This document shows positions 46,683 to 55,311 of a stretch of DNA of 64,000 nucleotides, in pieces. The translations under genes and the position numbers were made by a program. The stretch's first letter is position 1. Each line of letters begins with the position of its first letter. A model generated the notes under the pieces. That model was not told where the DNA came from, searched no databases, and was given only the letters and a program-made list of their open reading frames with translations. Source of the stretch: Mycobacterium sp. ACS1612. GTDB lineage: Bacteria > Actinomycetota > Actinomycetes > Mycobacteriales > Mycobacteriaceae. The DNA is taken from NCBI RefSeq assembly GCF_001667505.1, contig NZ_LZHZ01000004.1, positions 186,001-250,000 of the forward strand, read 5' to 3'.

Positions 46683-48151
46683 GATCGAACCTCTTTAGCG
46701 CGGGAACCGGTCAGAGTGCTGGAACCAGCGAGAATTCGGGAACGGGCCAGATACGCGATAAAGAACATTGTGAAAACCGGCCAGAAGAAATAGACAATCA
46801 TCTGCGCTTGGACCGAAATCGAGTTAACGGCGAGCAATGCCACCCATGTGCCGCAGTACGACCAGCTGTATGACGCCAGCGCATCGGGCGCCACTTCGAC
46901 ACGATCGTCAAACCTGCGCACGGCGAAGCCAAAGAGGAAGTAGCCGATGACGATCCCGGGGATGCCGAAGTTCCAATAGAGTTCCGGGCCAAATCCGAGG
47001 ATCTGGTCGCTGATGTCAGGCTGGCCGTAGATCAGTTCGTTGTACGCGGTGTCCCCGCTGGCGTTCCGGAAGGGCTTTCCGAGCACTGGCACGGTATACA
47101 TTGCGGATCCGACGATCGACTCGGTGTGCCGCGTTCCGGTCTGGTCCACCTCCTGAACGACGGTGGCCCAGAACTGCGGGCCGTTTCCATAAACCTGCAA
47201 ATCGTCAGTGAATGAGGCGCTTGGCCGGTCCAATCCGGCGGTTGCCGGGTTGATCGCCCCTCCCTGAGTGCCCGAATAGAAGGTCCGGTATTCCCCGAAC
47301 ATGAACCCGAGGACAGCGAGGATCGCCAGGAATCCCACGATGCGAGCAGGTGACTGCCGTCGCCTGAAGCAGCTATAGGCCGTGACGATGGCAAGTAGCG
47401 GAACGACCACGGTCCCGCGGTTGTAATGGTAGGTCGCCGATGCGCCGATGGCGACGACGATGAGGCCCATCTCGAGAGGCTGCAGGCGTGCGCCGGGCCG
47501 TCGGCGGGTGATCTGCGCGGCCCACAGAGTTATCACGCCGTATGCCATAAACGGGCGCAAAAATTGCGATGCCGCGCTGCCCAGGGAGGCCGGGCCCACA
47601 TCAAAGATGTCGCCCTTCCCGCTGAAGTAGGCGACGAATGCACCGACGGACGGAAAGGCCAGCACAAGCCCCATCGCGCCGAGCGCTATAAAGGAGACGG
47701 CAATCCCCGTAGTAAGCCCCGGTTCGAGCAGTAAGGGTCTTGGCGGCACGGGCTTCGTCCATGCAACGTAGCCGACCGCATAGCAGGCGTATGCCAACGC
47801 CTGCAACATCAGCGCGGTGTTGACGTACTGGTCTGCCGGGACGACGCCGAGCGTGCCGGGGAAGGGGCCGGAGAGCACGAGCAGCGTCGGGATGACCACG
47901 AGCTGGACGGCAAAGAGCATCCCGGCAACGTTGCCCGGCCCGAGGACACGGTCACGGTTCCAACGGACTCGCGGAACCAGCAGCTGAATGGCGAGGAACG
48001 TCGCGAGCGATGCGAGCACGGCCGGGTACCTGGCCGCGTAACCTCCCCGCTGCAGGGCCACCGCCCAGAGGACTGCCGCCACGCAAATGACCCCGACGGA
48101 CGGTGCGACCCACGGGTGACGATGGACCTCCACGCTCTTCGCCGCGTTCAT
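46679..48151 (-). CDS. Wzy-like polysaccharide polymerase
   Basis: A 490-residue integral membrane protein with about 12 hydrophobic segments and one large extracytoplasmic loop (about residues 290-415, around YRTFYSGTQGG to SDQILGFGPELYWNFG), the layout of oligosaccharide-repeat polymerases. It would join repeat units at the outer face after flipping. The ATG at 48151 overlaps the flippase stop (ATGA); longer upstream frames are not coding. It sits between flippase and glycosyltransferase genes, as in Wzx/Wzy systems. Wzy proteins have little sequence conservation, so topology and context support the call. Confidence 0.82.
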   Translation of the reverse strand: MNAAKSVEVHRHPWVAPSVGVICVAAVLWAVALQRGGYAARYPAVLASLATFLAIQLLVPRVRWNRDRVLGPGNVAGMLFAVQLVVIPTLLVLSGPFPGTLGVVPADQYVNTALMLQALAYACYAVGYVAWTKPVPPRPLLLEPGLTTGIAVSFIALGAMGLVLAFPSVGAFVAYFSGKGDIFDVGPASLGSAASQFLRPFMAYGVITLWAAQITRRRPGARLQPLEMGLIVVAIGASATYHYNRGTVVVPLLAIVTAYSCFRRRQSPARIVGFLAILAVLGFMFGEYRTFYSGTQGGAINPATAGLDRPSASFTDDLQVYGNGPQFWATVVQEVDQTGTRHTESIVGSAMYTVPVLGKPFRNASGDTAYNELIYGQPDISDQILGFGPELYWNFGIPGIVIGYFLFGFAVRRFDDRVEVAPDALASYSWSYCGTWVALLAVNSISVQAQMIVYFFWPVFTMFFIAYLARSRILAGSSTLTGSRAKEVRS

Positions 48152-49476
48152 ACCTGTCCTTCCGCGGGTGACCGGGCAGCCAGTGCGATCGGCACCAGCA
48201 CGAGGCAAGTCGTGACACAGGCAGCGAGATAGGCCCAGGCCAGGCCGATGCCGCCCAGCGGGGGTACCAGAGCGACCGCACTGGCAGCGAGGATGATCGC
48301 GAATGCGAGATCGCTCCACACCCAGAGAGCAAGCCGCCCTTCTGCCAGGGCACGGTCGCCGAGTACGTTGTTCAGCGCCACGGGCACCGTGGCGACGGCG
48401 AGTACGACAAGCACGCCCGACGCCAGGTAGTACTCCGGACCCTGCACGCCCATGAGCGGGCCGGCGAACGCGATGAGACCGAGGCACGTCGCCGTCGAGA
48501 ACCCCAGCGTCAGCGCGCTATACCGGACGAACAGCGCCCGAGCGTCCATGCTGCGGCCCGTTGCCCGCAACCGGCCGAGCATCGGCAGCATGACCGAACC
48601 CATCGTCACCGGCACAAAAAGGGCAATGGAGTGCCACCGCATTGCCACGGCAAAGGTGCCGACCTGATGAAGACCGTCGGGTTGCCTGCTCAGCAGCACT
48701 TGCCCGAGCCACAGCGCCGGTTGCAGCGAAACGCTCGCGAGCAACGCCGGCAACATGACTCGCAACAGCGCCCTGAGCTCGACTAGGAGCTCGGTGCGCC
48801 CATCACGGCCGGTTGAACGGGGACCGCGGGCAGACGTGACCAGCCAGAGTCCGAGCCCGCATGCGAGTGCCTCGGCCGCGGCCAGTGCCCAGAGCGCTGC
48901 CATGGCGCCGGATGTGCTGAGGAGAACGACGACCAGCAACACACCACATAGGGCTCCGTGAACGGCTCGGAACAGTCCGAGCGTTCGGAACCTCTCCAGC
49001 GCGGCTAACAGGCCAGCAAGGACCTCCGTCATCGGGGTGGTCAGTATGGAAATCGACGCGACGGCCAGAAGCGGCGCGACGTCAGGCTGGTCCAGGATCC
49101 CGTTCGCAATCCACGCGCTACTCAGGACGCCGCCGGCCATCGTGAGGAGGCCGACGGATACGGTCATCGTGAGAGTGAGATATATCAACCGGTCGCGACG
49201 GACGGCATCGATCTCCCGCGCTTCGGCAACCAGCTTCTGGGCGGCGACGGGCAGCCCGAGGGCACTCACCGAGGTGACTACGAGCATGGTCGACAGCGCG
49301 AGCGACATGCCGCCGAACTGCTCGCTGCCCAAGAACCTGGCCGCGAGCAGCAACGCGCCGACGTTGGCGACACGGCCGACGAACGTGCCGACAAGCGCCC
49401 ACCCTCCGCCCCGCAGCGCGGTGCGCATTGTCGTGTCGCGAAGCGGTCTGGTCAGGACCGTCAAGGGTCGCGTCAC
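48148..49476 (-). CDS. Wzx-like oligosaccharide flippase
   Basis: A 442-residue MATE/MOP-superfamily polytopic protein with about 12-14 hydrophobic segments, starting with ALRGGGWALVGTFVGRVANVG, typical of O-antigen-type flippases. It would move lipid-linked repeat units across the membrane. The GTG start is preceded by GGAGAGG. It is coupled to the polymerase gene by a 4-base overlap and lies 22 bp after the GT4 gene. Confidence 0.88.
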   Translation of the reverse strand: MTRPLTVLTRPLRDTTMRTALRGGGWALVGTFVGRVANVGALLLAARFLGSEQFGGMSLALSTMLVVTSVSALGLPVAAQKLVAEAREIDAVRRDRLIYLTLTMTVSVGLLTMAGGVLSSAWIANGILDQPDVAPLLAVASISILTTPMTEVLAGLLAALERFRTLGLFRAVHGALCGVLLVVVLLSTSGAMAALWALAAAEALACGLGLWLVTSARGPRSTGRDGRTELLVELRALLRVMLPALLASVSLQPALWLGQVLLSRQPDGLHQVGTFAVAMRWHSIALFVPVTMGSVMLPMLGRLRATGRSMDARALFVRYSALTLGFSTATCLGLIAFAGPLMGVQGPEYYLASGVLVVLAVATVPVALNNVLGDRALAEGRLALWVWSDLAFAIILAASAVALVPPLGGIGLAWAYLAACVTTCLVLVPIALAARSPAEGQV

Positions 49477-49498
49477 GCCGACCTCTCCGCGCCGATCA

Positions 49499-50629
49499 TC
49501 ACTTCAGCACTTCGCGGTATAGCGTCTCGGCCCGGTCGGCGATGGCGGGCCACGTGAACTTGCTTGCCTCGCCCGGTGCGGCCGCGGCCAACCTCGCGAG
49601 AGCGGCGCGGTCGTCGCACAGCGCGATCAGTTCCTCGGCCAGATCCTCCGCATCGCCCGGCTGCACGAGGACGCCAGCCGAGGGCGGGACCACCTCAGGC
49701 AGCCCGCCGAGGTGGGAGCAAACGACAGGCGTCCCCGACGACAGCGCCTCTGCGGCAGCCATACCGAACATCTCGTCCTGGCGGGTCGGCATCGCGCAGA
49801 TATCGAGAGAGCGAAACACGTCGGCGAGCTCGTCCTCGGGCACGGGACCAAGCCAGCGCCCGCCCACCTCCTCGATCTGTTCGGTCAGCGGTGTCGGTCG
49901 GGTTTGGCCGAAGAAGTCGGTCGGACCGGCCACCAGTAAGGCGGCGTCGGGATGCGCCTTCTTTACCCTCCGGAACGCGGCGGCGAGTGTGTCGGTTCCT
50001 TTCTGTTCGCACACCCGGCCGACGTATCCGATCACCAGTTGTCCATTCAGGTCGTACCGCTGCCGAGCAGCTACGCGTCGCGAGTCGTCGGGGCTGAACT
50101 GCTCGTCGTTGACGCCGTTGGGAAGCACGCGGTAGTCGGCGAGCGGAAGGGACCAGAACTCGGCGGCTTCGCGTGCGCAGAAATCCGAGACCGGCATAAG
50201 CAGGTCGAACGATTTCAGCGCTCGCCGGTACGCCGCCTTCGCGACCCGGCGTTCAGAGCCTCGGTAGCGGAAGTAGTCGAATGTGAGGACCTTCGCCGCG
50301 GGAATTCCGGCGAGGCATAGGGCCGCCGTCGCGCTGTTGTGGACGTGGACAACGTCTGGGGCGAAATTCCTGATGCCGGAGCGGGCCCGCAGCAGCAACT
50401 CAATGTCGCGCAATGGGCGCGGGGTGCGGCAGGCGATGTCGAGAATCGGGATCACCCGCGCTGGCCCTTCGGAGCGGAGCTCGTCCCCGTCCGGGGCGAG
50501 GGACACGACCACGACATCGTCGCCGCGATGCAGCTGCGCTGCTGCCAGCTCGACCATCCGCCGTTCGACCGCGCCACCGAAGGAGTACCCGACCGGCAAC
50601 ACGGCTGGTCCGATATGAGCGATTCTCAC
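49499..50629 (-). CDS. Glycosyltransferase family 4
   Basis: A 376-residue GT-B enzyme. The N-terminal glycine-rich loop region is PVGYSFGGAVERR, and the donor domain has IGYVGRVCEQKGTD, then EMFGMAAAEALSSGTPVVC (the E-x7-E motif). The GTG start is preceded by GAGAGG. It is the first glycosyltransferase after the chain-length gene in the leftward cluster. Confidence 0.9.
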   Translation of the reverse strand: MRIAHIGPAVLPVGYSFGGAVERRMVELAAAQLHRGDDVVVVSLAPDGDELRSEGPARVIPILDIACRTPRPLRDIELLLRARSGIRNFAPDVVHVHNSATAALCLAGIPAAKVLTFDYFRYRGSERRVAKAAYRRALKSFDLLMPVSDFCAREAAEFWSLPLADYRVLPNGVNDEQFSPDDSRRVAARQRYDLNGQLVIGYVGRVCEQKGTDTLAAAFRRVKKAHPDAALLVAGPTDFFGQTRPTPLTEQIEEVGGRWLGPVPEDELADVFRSLDICAMPTRQDEMFGMAAAEALSSGTPVVCSHLGGLPEVVPPSAGVLVQPGDAEDLAEELIALCDDRAALARLAAAAPGEASKFTWPAIADRAETLYREVLK

Positions 50630-50679
50630 CTAGTCACCTCTCGATCGACCAACGTCGCAAGGCTGCGCGCGGCATTCCG

Positions 50680-52206
50680 TCATTGATCCGAACCGTCCGG
50701 CCCTGCTTGGTCTACGAGCACCGGGTTCGCTGTCGTCATCTCTTCTCCCGAACTGGGTTTCGTGCTTTCCTCGGAGCGCTTCCTGCCAGGTGTAACGTCT
50801 GTTCGAGGCACTGAGCTTGGTTGCGACTGACGGGGATTCTGTGCTTGCTGAACCGAAGCCTGAGCGGCACGTGATCGTAAGTTTCGGTTTGGCTGTGGCC
50901 CCATAGAGAATGCGCAGCCAAGCACGCGCGCAGACACTGCACGCAAAGCAGCAAGGGCGTCCGTGACTTCTGAAGCAGGTGTCTCGCCGTGCCTCACCAC
51001 GAGCAACGCAGCGTCGCAAGCACGAGCGAGCACGCTTGCGTCAGCGACCGGAAGCAGTGCAGGCGAGTCGACCACTATGACGTCGTATCGACTCTCGAGC
51101 TCGGTGAGGATCAGACCGATCGAACCCAGTAGCTCGCTCGGGTTGTCTGGTATCGGCCCGCTCGTGAGAACGTCGAACAGCCCGCCCCTCCACGACTCAA
51201 TTGCATCGTGGGGCTGGCACTCGCCGAGAAGGACCGTGCTAAGGCCGGATGTCGGATTTACCCCAAGGTAATTGCCGACGCCGGGCCGACGCAGGTCTGC
51301 GTCGATCAGAAGGACCCTGTCGCCCTCGAAGCCGAACGCGGCGGCGAGATTACACACCAGGGATGTCTTGCCCTCCCCGACCACCGCGCTCGTCACGAGC
51401 AGGCTGGTGTATTTGCTACCTGTCCCGGCGGAACGAAGGTTGACCCGTAACTTCCGTACCGCCTCCGCGACGTGCCCGTGAGGTCGATCCGCAATGAGAC
51501 TCGGAGTCCGCCGAGACGGCTTGTCGTCTGGAACAGTCCCGAGCAGCGGTAGACCTGCAAGCTCCTCCAATGCTTCCCGCGTGCGTAGCGATCTGTCCAT
51601 TTTGCGCCGAATGAGGGCCACCGATAGGCCGAGGAAGGTGCCAATCACGGCACCCACTAGGACGTCAACTTTGAGGTTGGGAGACGCTGGCGTTGTCGGC
51701 ACCTTAGCGGGGGCGAGTATCCGTAACGTCGTAATGGTGTCGGCGGCGTTACCGCGAGGGCGCTCCAGGTCTGAAACTAGGTTGGCGGTCTTCGCGGCGA
51801 GGGTATCGGCCAACATCGCGGCGCGTTGAGCGGACGGATCGGCAACCTTCACGATCAACGTCGGGTCTCCCGCGCTGGACTGAACGGTGATCGCGCTGGG
51901 CGCAATTCGGCCGCAACCGTTTCGGCAGGCGTCGGTCGTGTCGTTCGCGACCTCGTCCAGCACACGGTCGCTGACTATTAGTTGGGCATACGCGCGGGCC
52001 TTCTGCTCAGAGAGCAGGGCTCCGTTGTACGCCTGCCCGGGCTCGCCGGCACCTTGAAGCGCTGCGAAATACAGCGTAGTGGTTGCGACGTAGGACGGGA
52101 CGCTAGTCATCGCGATCAATTGACCGACGAGCATGCCAAGGAGCAGCCCGGCAGCGATCCACCATTTCCCGTCGCGCAGAAGCTGTTGGTACTCATGCAG
52201 AGACAA
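50680..52206 (-). CDS. Wzz/BY-kinase-type chain-length and tyrosine-kinase-like protein
   Basis: A 508-residue fused protein. A Wzz-type domain has helices at about residues 15-33 and 182-200 and an external loop; a CpsD/CapB-like P-loop domain follows with Walker A GEGKTS (277-282), Walker A' IDADLRRP (301-308) and Walker B VIVVD (376-380). BY-kinases normally end in a Tyr-rich tail that is autophosphorylated; here no Tyr occurs after residue 374. A TTG start at 52206 is preferred because GGAAAGGGG precedes it and the longer frame has a cysteine/arginine-rich, non-homologous start. It should control polymer length and export. Confidence 0.86.
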   Translation of the reverse strand: MSLHEYQQLLRDGKWWIAAGLLLGMLVGQLIAMTSVPSYVATTTLYFAALQGAGEPGQAYNGALLSEQKARAYAQLIVSDRVLDEVANDTTDACRNGCGRIAPSAITVQSSAGDPTLIVKVADPSAQRAAMLADTLAAKTANLVSDLERPRGNAADTITTLRILAPAKVPTTPASPNLKVDVLVGAVIGTFLGLSVALIRRKMDRSLRTREALEELAGLPLLGTVPDDKPSRRTPSLIADRPHGHVAEAVRKLRVNLRSAGTGSKYTSLLVTSAVVGEGKTSLVCNLAAAFGFEGDRVLLIDADLRRPGVGNYLGVNPTSGLSTVLLGECQPHDAIESWRGGLFDVLTSGPIPDNPSELLGSIGLILTELESRYDVIVVDSPALLPVADASVLARACDAALLVVRHGETPASEVTDALAALRAVSARVLGCAFSMGPQPNRNLRSRAAQASVQQAQNPRQSQPSSVPRTDVTPGRKRSEESTKPSSGEEMTTANPVLVDQAGPDGSDQ

Positions 52207-52290
52207 GAGGTCCCCTTTCCATCCGCGCAGACACAGTCGCCTGCAACCACACCGGCGTGTACAGCGATGACAAGACAATTAGCCGTAGGC
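52207..52290 (-). promoter_or_regulatory. Leader of the Wzz/BY-kinase gene, conserved in a second copy
   Basis: About 84 bp upstream of the TTG start resemble 40679-40760 on the plus strand (for example GGCTAATTGTCTTGTCATCGC vs GGCTAATGACGTTGTCATTGC when read in the gene direction, each under 22 bases). Conservation of untranslated sequence in an otherwise decayed duplicate may be simple common descent, or may mark a promoter or regulatory leader. No hairpin typical of a known riboswitch was recognised. Confidence 0.4.
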
Positions 52291-52357
52291 GGCGCAAGAC
52301 GTGGCATACGTCCGCGACGCTCAGGCGCCTTTCCTCGATTTCCCGCCCGCTCATTGG

Positions 52358-53407
52358 TCAGACCCGCATTCTTCGATCGAGGTCGGCGACACGACCCACG
52401 CCATGGCGCAGCATGCTGTCTTCGCGCGAGGCCATGACGTTTGGTTCAAGCTCAAAACAGCGCGGCTCGGGTGCCTCTCCGCGTGCCCACGCAACCAATG
52501 CGGCCGGATAATCGGCGCCCGCGAGATGCGAAAAGGGATAACCGCCGCCGAGCCGCGGATTCAAGTCCAGTACGTATACGCCGGACCCTGACGCGAAGAC
52601 GTCGCAGTCAAGCAACCCGATGTGGCCGAGCCCCTCACCGATCGCGCGCCCGATGCGGTTGAAGCGTTCATTGTGGATCGTGATCGCCTGGTCCGTCTGG
52701 CCAGCGCGCATCCGGAGCTTCCTCTTGGCGAAGGTGCACACATGGTTGCCTTGCAGATCGTTGATGACATCGAGCCCATACTCGATTCCCTCCAAGCGCT
52801 GCTGAATGAGGATGCAGCGCGACGAATCCGTGGAGCTTGCCCCTCCGAGAAATGAGCGCGCGATCTGCTTCTGCGCCAGCCAATACGATAATTTCAGCTC
52901 TTCCGCATCCTCCGGGAAGTAAACGCCGATGGAACTGACTCCCCAGCGTGGCTTTACCACGAGCGGGAACGAAACTTCGCCATTCAGCAGCGCGGCCTGG
53001 CACTCGTCGAGCGAGGTAAAGGTCAATGGATGCAAGAGACCCGCGCGGATCACGAAATCGGCAGCTCGCAACTTGTCGTAGCAGGTTGCTACGACGTTGG
53101 GAGAGGAGACGACCGGGGTCGTTCCGAGACTGAGGAAGTGGGCGCGTTGCGCGGCCAGCTTCGGCAACTCGGGCTCCAGTGCGGGCACCAGCAAATCGAT
53201 GTGTGCGGCCTCGCAGATACTCAGCAGAGCGACGATGTAGCCGTCGTCGTTGACGGGCGGCACGACGAACGCCTCGTCGGCGTCCTGAATAGCCGGCGCG
53301 TCCGCGCTCGAATCGCAGACGGCGACCGATCCCGTTGCTCCAACGGCCTCCTGAAAGGCGCGTACAACCTGCCCGCGGCGGCCGGCGCAAGTGAGGAGAA
53401 TCCTCAT
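52358..53407 (-). CDS. ATP-grasp enzyme of the polysaccharide cluster
   Basis: A 349-residue ATP-grasp ligase resembling the carbamoyl-phosphate-synthase large-subunit type. The N-terminal domain begins MRILLTCAGRRGQVV; ATP-binding segments are PLVVKPRWGVSSIGV, ILIQQRLEGIEYG and the metal-binding LDLNPRLGGG. GGAG precedes the ATG at 53407. Such enzymes join a carboxylate, often an amino acid, to an amine or other nucleophile through an acyl-phosphate. Next to a PglC/PglE/PglF set, it may acylate the amino sugar. Substrates are unknown. Confidence 0.82.
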   Translation of the reverse strand: MRILLTCAGRRGQVVRAFQEAVGATGSVAVCDSSADAPAIQDADEAFVVPPVNDDGYIVALLSICEAAHIDLLVPALEPELPKLAAQRAHFLSLGTTPVVSSPNVVATCYDKLRAADFVIRAGLLHPLTFTSLDECQAALLNGEVSFPLVVKPRWGVSSIGVYFPEDAEELKLSYWLAQKQIARSFLGGASSTDSSRCILIQQRLEGIEYGLDVINDLQGNHVCTFAKRKLRMRAGQTDQAITIHNERFNRIGRAIGEGLGHIGLLDCDVFASGSGVYVLDLNPRLGGGYPFSHLAGADYPAALVAWARGEAPEPRCFELEPNVMASREDSMLRHGVGRVADLDRRMRV

Positions 53408-53519
53408 GGGTCGTCGCTCCGGCGCCAATAGATGCAAACTGCACCCTCGATGCACGGCAGGGACGCCCGCTCCCAGCTGCGTGCCTCGCCTTTCGAGACG
53501 ACGAAACCCCGCGGGCGGC

Positions 53520-54161
53520 TCATGTTCGGACCCCGTGTCTCCGTATTTCGGAGGTCAGTCCGAGGTCGTCAAATTCTTCGAACGCACGATGCGCAGGGTG
53601 ATCAAAAGGATCGGTTAGCGTCCTGAGGAGTATGCGGAGATCAAGTCGGAACGACCATTCATCGATATAGCGCACATCGAGGTCTAGTTTCGCCGAGTAC
53701 GGCAAAGACATACGCCCGCTGACCTGTGCCAGACCGGTGATTCCGGGGCGGACATCGTGGCGACGGGCGTGATGGCGCGAGTATTTGTCGAGGTACTCCG
53801 CTAGCAGGGGGCGCGGGCCGACGAGGCTCATTCGTCCGGTGAGGACATTGACGAGCTGCGGTAGTTCATCAAGGCTCGTCTTGCGCAGTACGCGTCCAAT
53901 GCGGGTCGTTCGCACGTCGTCGGTGGTCCATGGGTTCTCACCCGGTAACGGTGGGCGCATCGTTCGAAACTTGTACATCGTGAAGATTTGTTCGTGCCGT
54001 CCCGGCCGTTGCTGACGGAAAATCACGGGAGAACCGGACGTGCACCGAATCAGCAGCGCAATAACCGCGAACACGGGCGAGAGCAAGAGCAGAAGTGCGG
54101 ACGACGCCAACAGGTCGAAACCTCGCTTCAGCTGTGAGCCCGGAGCGCAGTCAGGAGACAT
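53520..54161 (-). CDS. PglC-type initiating sugar-phosphate transferase
   Basis: A 213-residue monotopic phosphoglycosyltransferase. A single hydrophobic re-entrant segment (about residues 14-36) is followed by [20 protein letters not shown] and SLVGPRPLL, the catalytic core. It transfers a sugar phosphate from UDP-sugar to undecaprenyl (or decaprenyl) phosphate, starting the lipid-linked repeat. Its short form, without the N-terminal membrane domain of WcaJ, points to the PglC class that uses bacillosamine-like sugars. It overlaps the aminotransferase gene by 11 bases. Confidence 0.92.
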   Translation of the reverse strand: MSPDCAPGSQLKRGFDLLASSALLLLLSPVFAVIALLIRCTSGSPVIFRQQRPGRHEQIFTMYKFRTMRPPLPGENPWTTDDVRTTRIGRVLRKTSLDELPQLVNVLTGRMSLVGPRPLLAEYLDKYSRHHARRHDVRPGITGLAQVSGRMSLPYSAKLDLDVRYIDEWSFRLDLRILLRTLTDPFDHPAHRAFEEFDDLGLTSEIRRHGVRT

Positions 54162-55311
54162 GATTCGACGCTCCTGGGGTAAAAGAGGCGGAAAGGAACG
54201 ACCGAATGAGCGCGTGTACTCGGTCGACCTGGGCCTGTGTCAGCGAAGACCCGCTCGGCAAGGCGAGCCCCGTTGCGAACAATCGATCGGCGTTGCCGCG
54301 CAGGAATGCGCGGGCGCCGGCGAACACCGGCTGTTGGTGCATCGGCTTCCAGAGCGGGCGACTTTCAATATCGGCAAGATCTAACACGGCCGCGAGCTCG
54401 GCCGGCTTCCATTGAGCGACTACCGGGTCGACGAGAATCGCGGTGAGCCAACAGTTGTCCTCAGATGCGTGGCCGCTCTGGAAAATCGTCACGCCCTCGG
54501 CATTTGCGAAAAGCTCGCCGTAGCCTTGCCGCAACCTCCGCCGTCGCGCGAGCATCTCGTCGAGCCGTTCCAGTTGCGCGAGCCCAAGTGCGGCTAGGAC
54601 GTTGCTCAATCGATAGTTGTAGCCGATTTCCGTGTGTTCGTAGTGCCGAGCCGGTTGCCTGGCCTGGGTGCTGAGATACCTAACGCGCTGGGCGAATCGC
54701 TCGTCGTCGGTCAGTAGCGCACCTCCACCGCTGGTGGAGATCACCTTGTTGCCATTGAAACTCAGGATTGCGGCAGCGCCGAATGAGCCGGCGGGACGAC
54801 CGGCGTGGCCGGCTCCGAGAGCTTCTGCGGCGTCCGAAAGCAGTGGCACACCGGCACTTTGACATATGGCCTCAATCTGGCTGTAGTCCGCACAGTGTCC
54901 GAACAAGTCGACGGCGATGACGGCCGCGATGGGTACCCTTTGGCGCTGCAGCGAGAGCACCGCTTCGTTCAGGAGATTCGGATCCACGTTGCCGGAGTCC
55001 TGGTCACAATCGACGAAAACTGGTGCTGCACCGGTATAGACGACGGAGTATGCCGTGGCGGCGAACGTCATCGTCGGCACGATCACCACTTTCCCCGGCC
55101 CGGCACCGAGCTCGAGCAACGCAAGATGCAGTGCCGCGGTGCCGGAACTCAGCGCGACCGCGAAACGCCGAGCGCATCGATCGGCCAGCGCCCCTTCGAA
55201 CGCGTCGACCATCGGTCCGAGCGGTGCAACCCAGCCGGAACGCAATGCGGCCAAGCACATTTCCTCTTCTCGCTTCCCAACATCGGGCGCGGACAGGTAG
55301 ATTCGGCTCAT
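54151..55311 (-). CDS. DegT/DnrJ/EryC1-family sugar aminotransferase (PglE-like)
   Basis: A 386-residue PLP aminotransferase that converts a 4-keto sugar nucleotide to the 4-amino sugar. The PLP lysine is Lys189 in SFNGNKVISTSGGG and the ring-nitrogen Asp is Asp160 in LLSDAAEALG. The ATG at 55311 follows the CapD stop in a TGATG overlap, so 4,6-dehydratase and aminotransferase are made together. Related enzymes use UDP-4-keto-6-deoxy-GlcNAc with glutamate as amino donor. Confidence 0.92.
   Translation of the reverse strand: MSRIYLSAPDVGKREEEMCLAALRSGWVAPLGPMVDAFEGALADRCARRFAVALSSGTAALHLALLELGAGPGKVVIVPTMTFAATAYSVVYTGAAPVFVDCDQDSGNVDPNLLNEAVLSLQRQRVPIAAVIAVDLFGHCADYSQIEAICQSAGVPLLSDAAEALGAGHAGRPAGSFGAAAILSFNGNKVISTSGGGALLTDDERFAQRVRYLSTQARQPARHYEHTEIGYNYRLSNVLAALGLAQLERLDEMLARRRRLRQGYGELFANAEGVTIFQSGHASEDNCWLTAILVDPVVAQWKPAELAAVLDLADIESRPLWKPMHQQPVFAGARAFLRGNADRLFATGLALPSGSSLTQAQVDRVHALIRSFLSASFTPGASNHVS

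Noticed and set aside
48152..48487. N-terminal extension of the polymerase-like protein to 602 residues
   Set aside because: It would overlap the flippase gene by over 300 bases and has no membrane or polymerase features; the ATG at 48151 fits the ATGA overlap.
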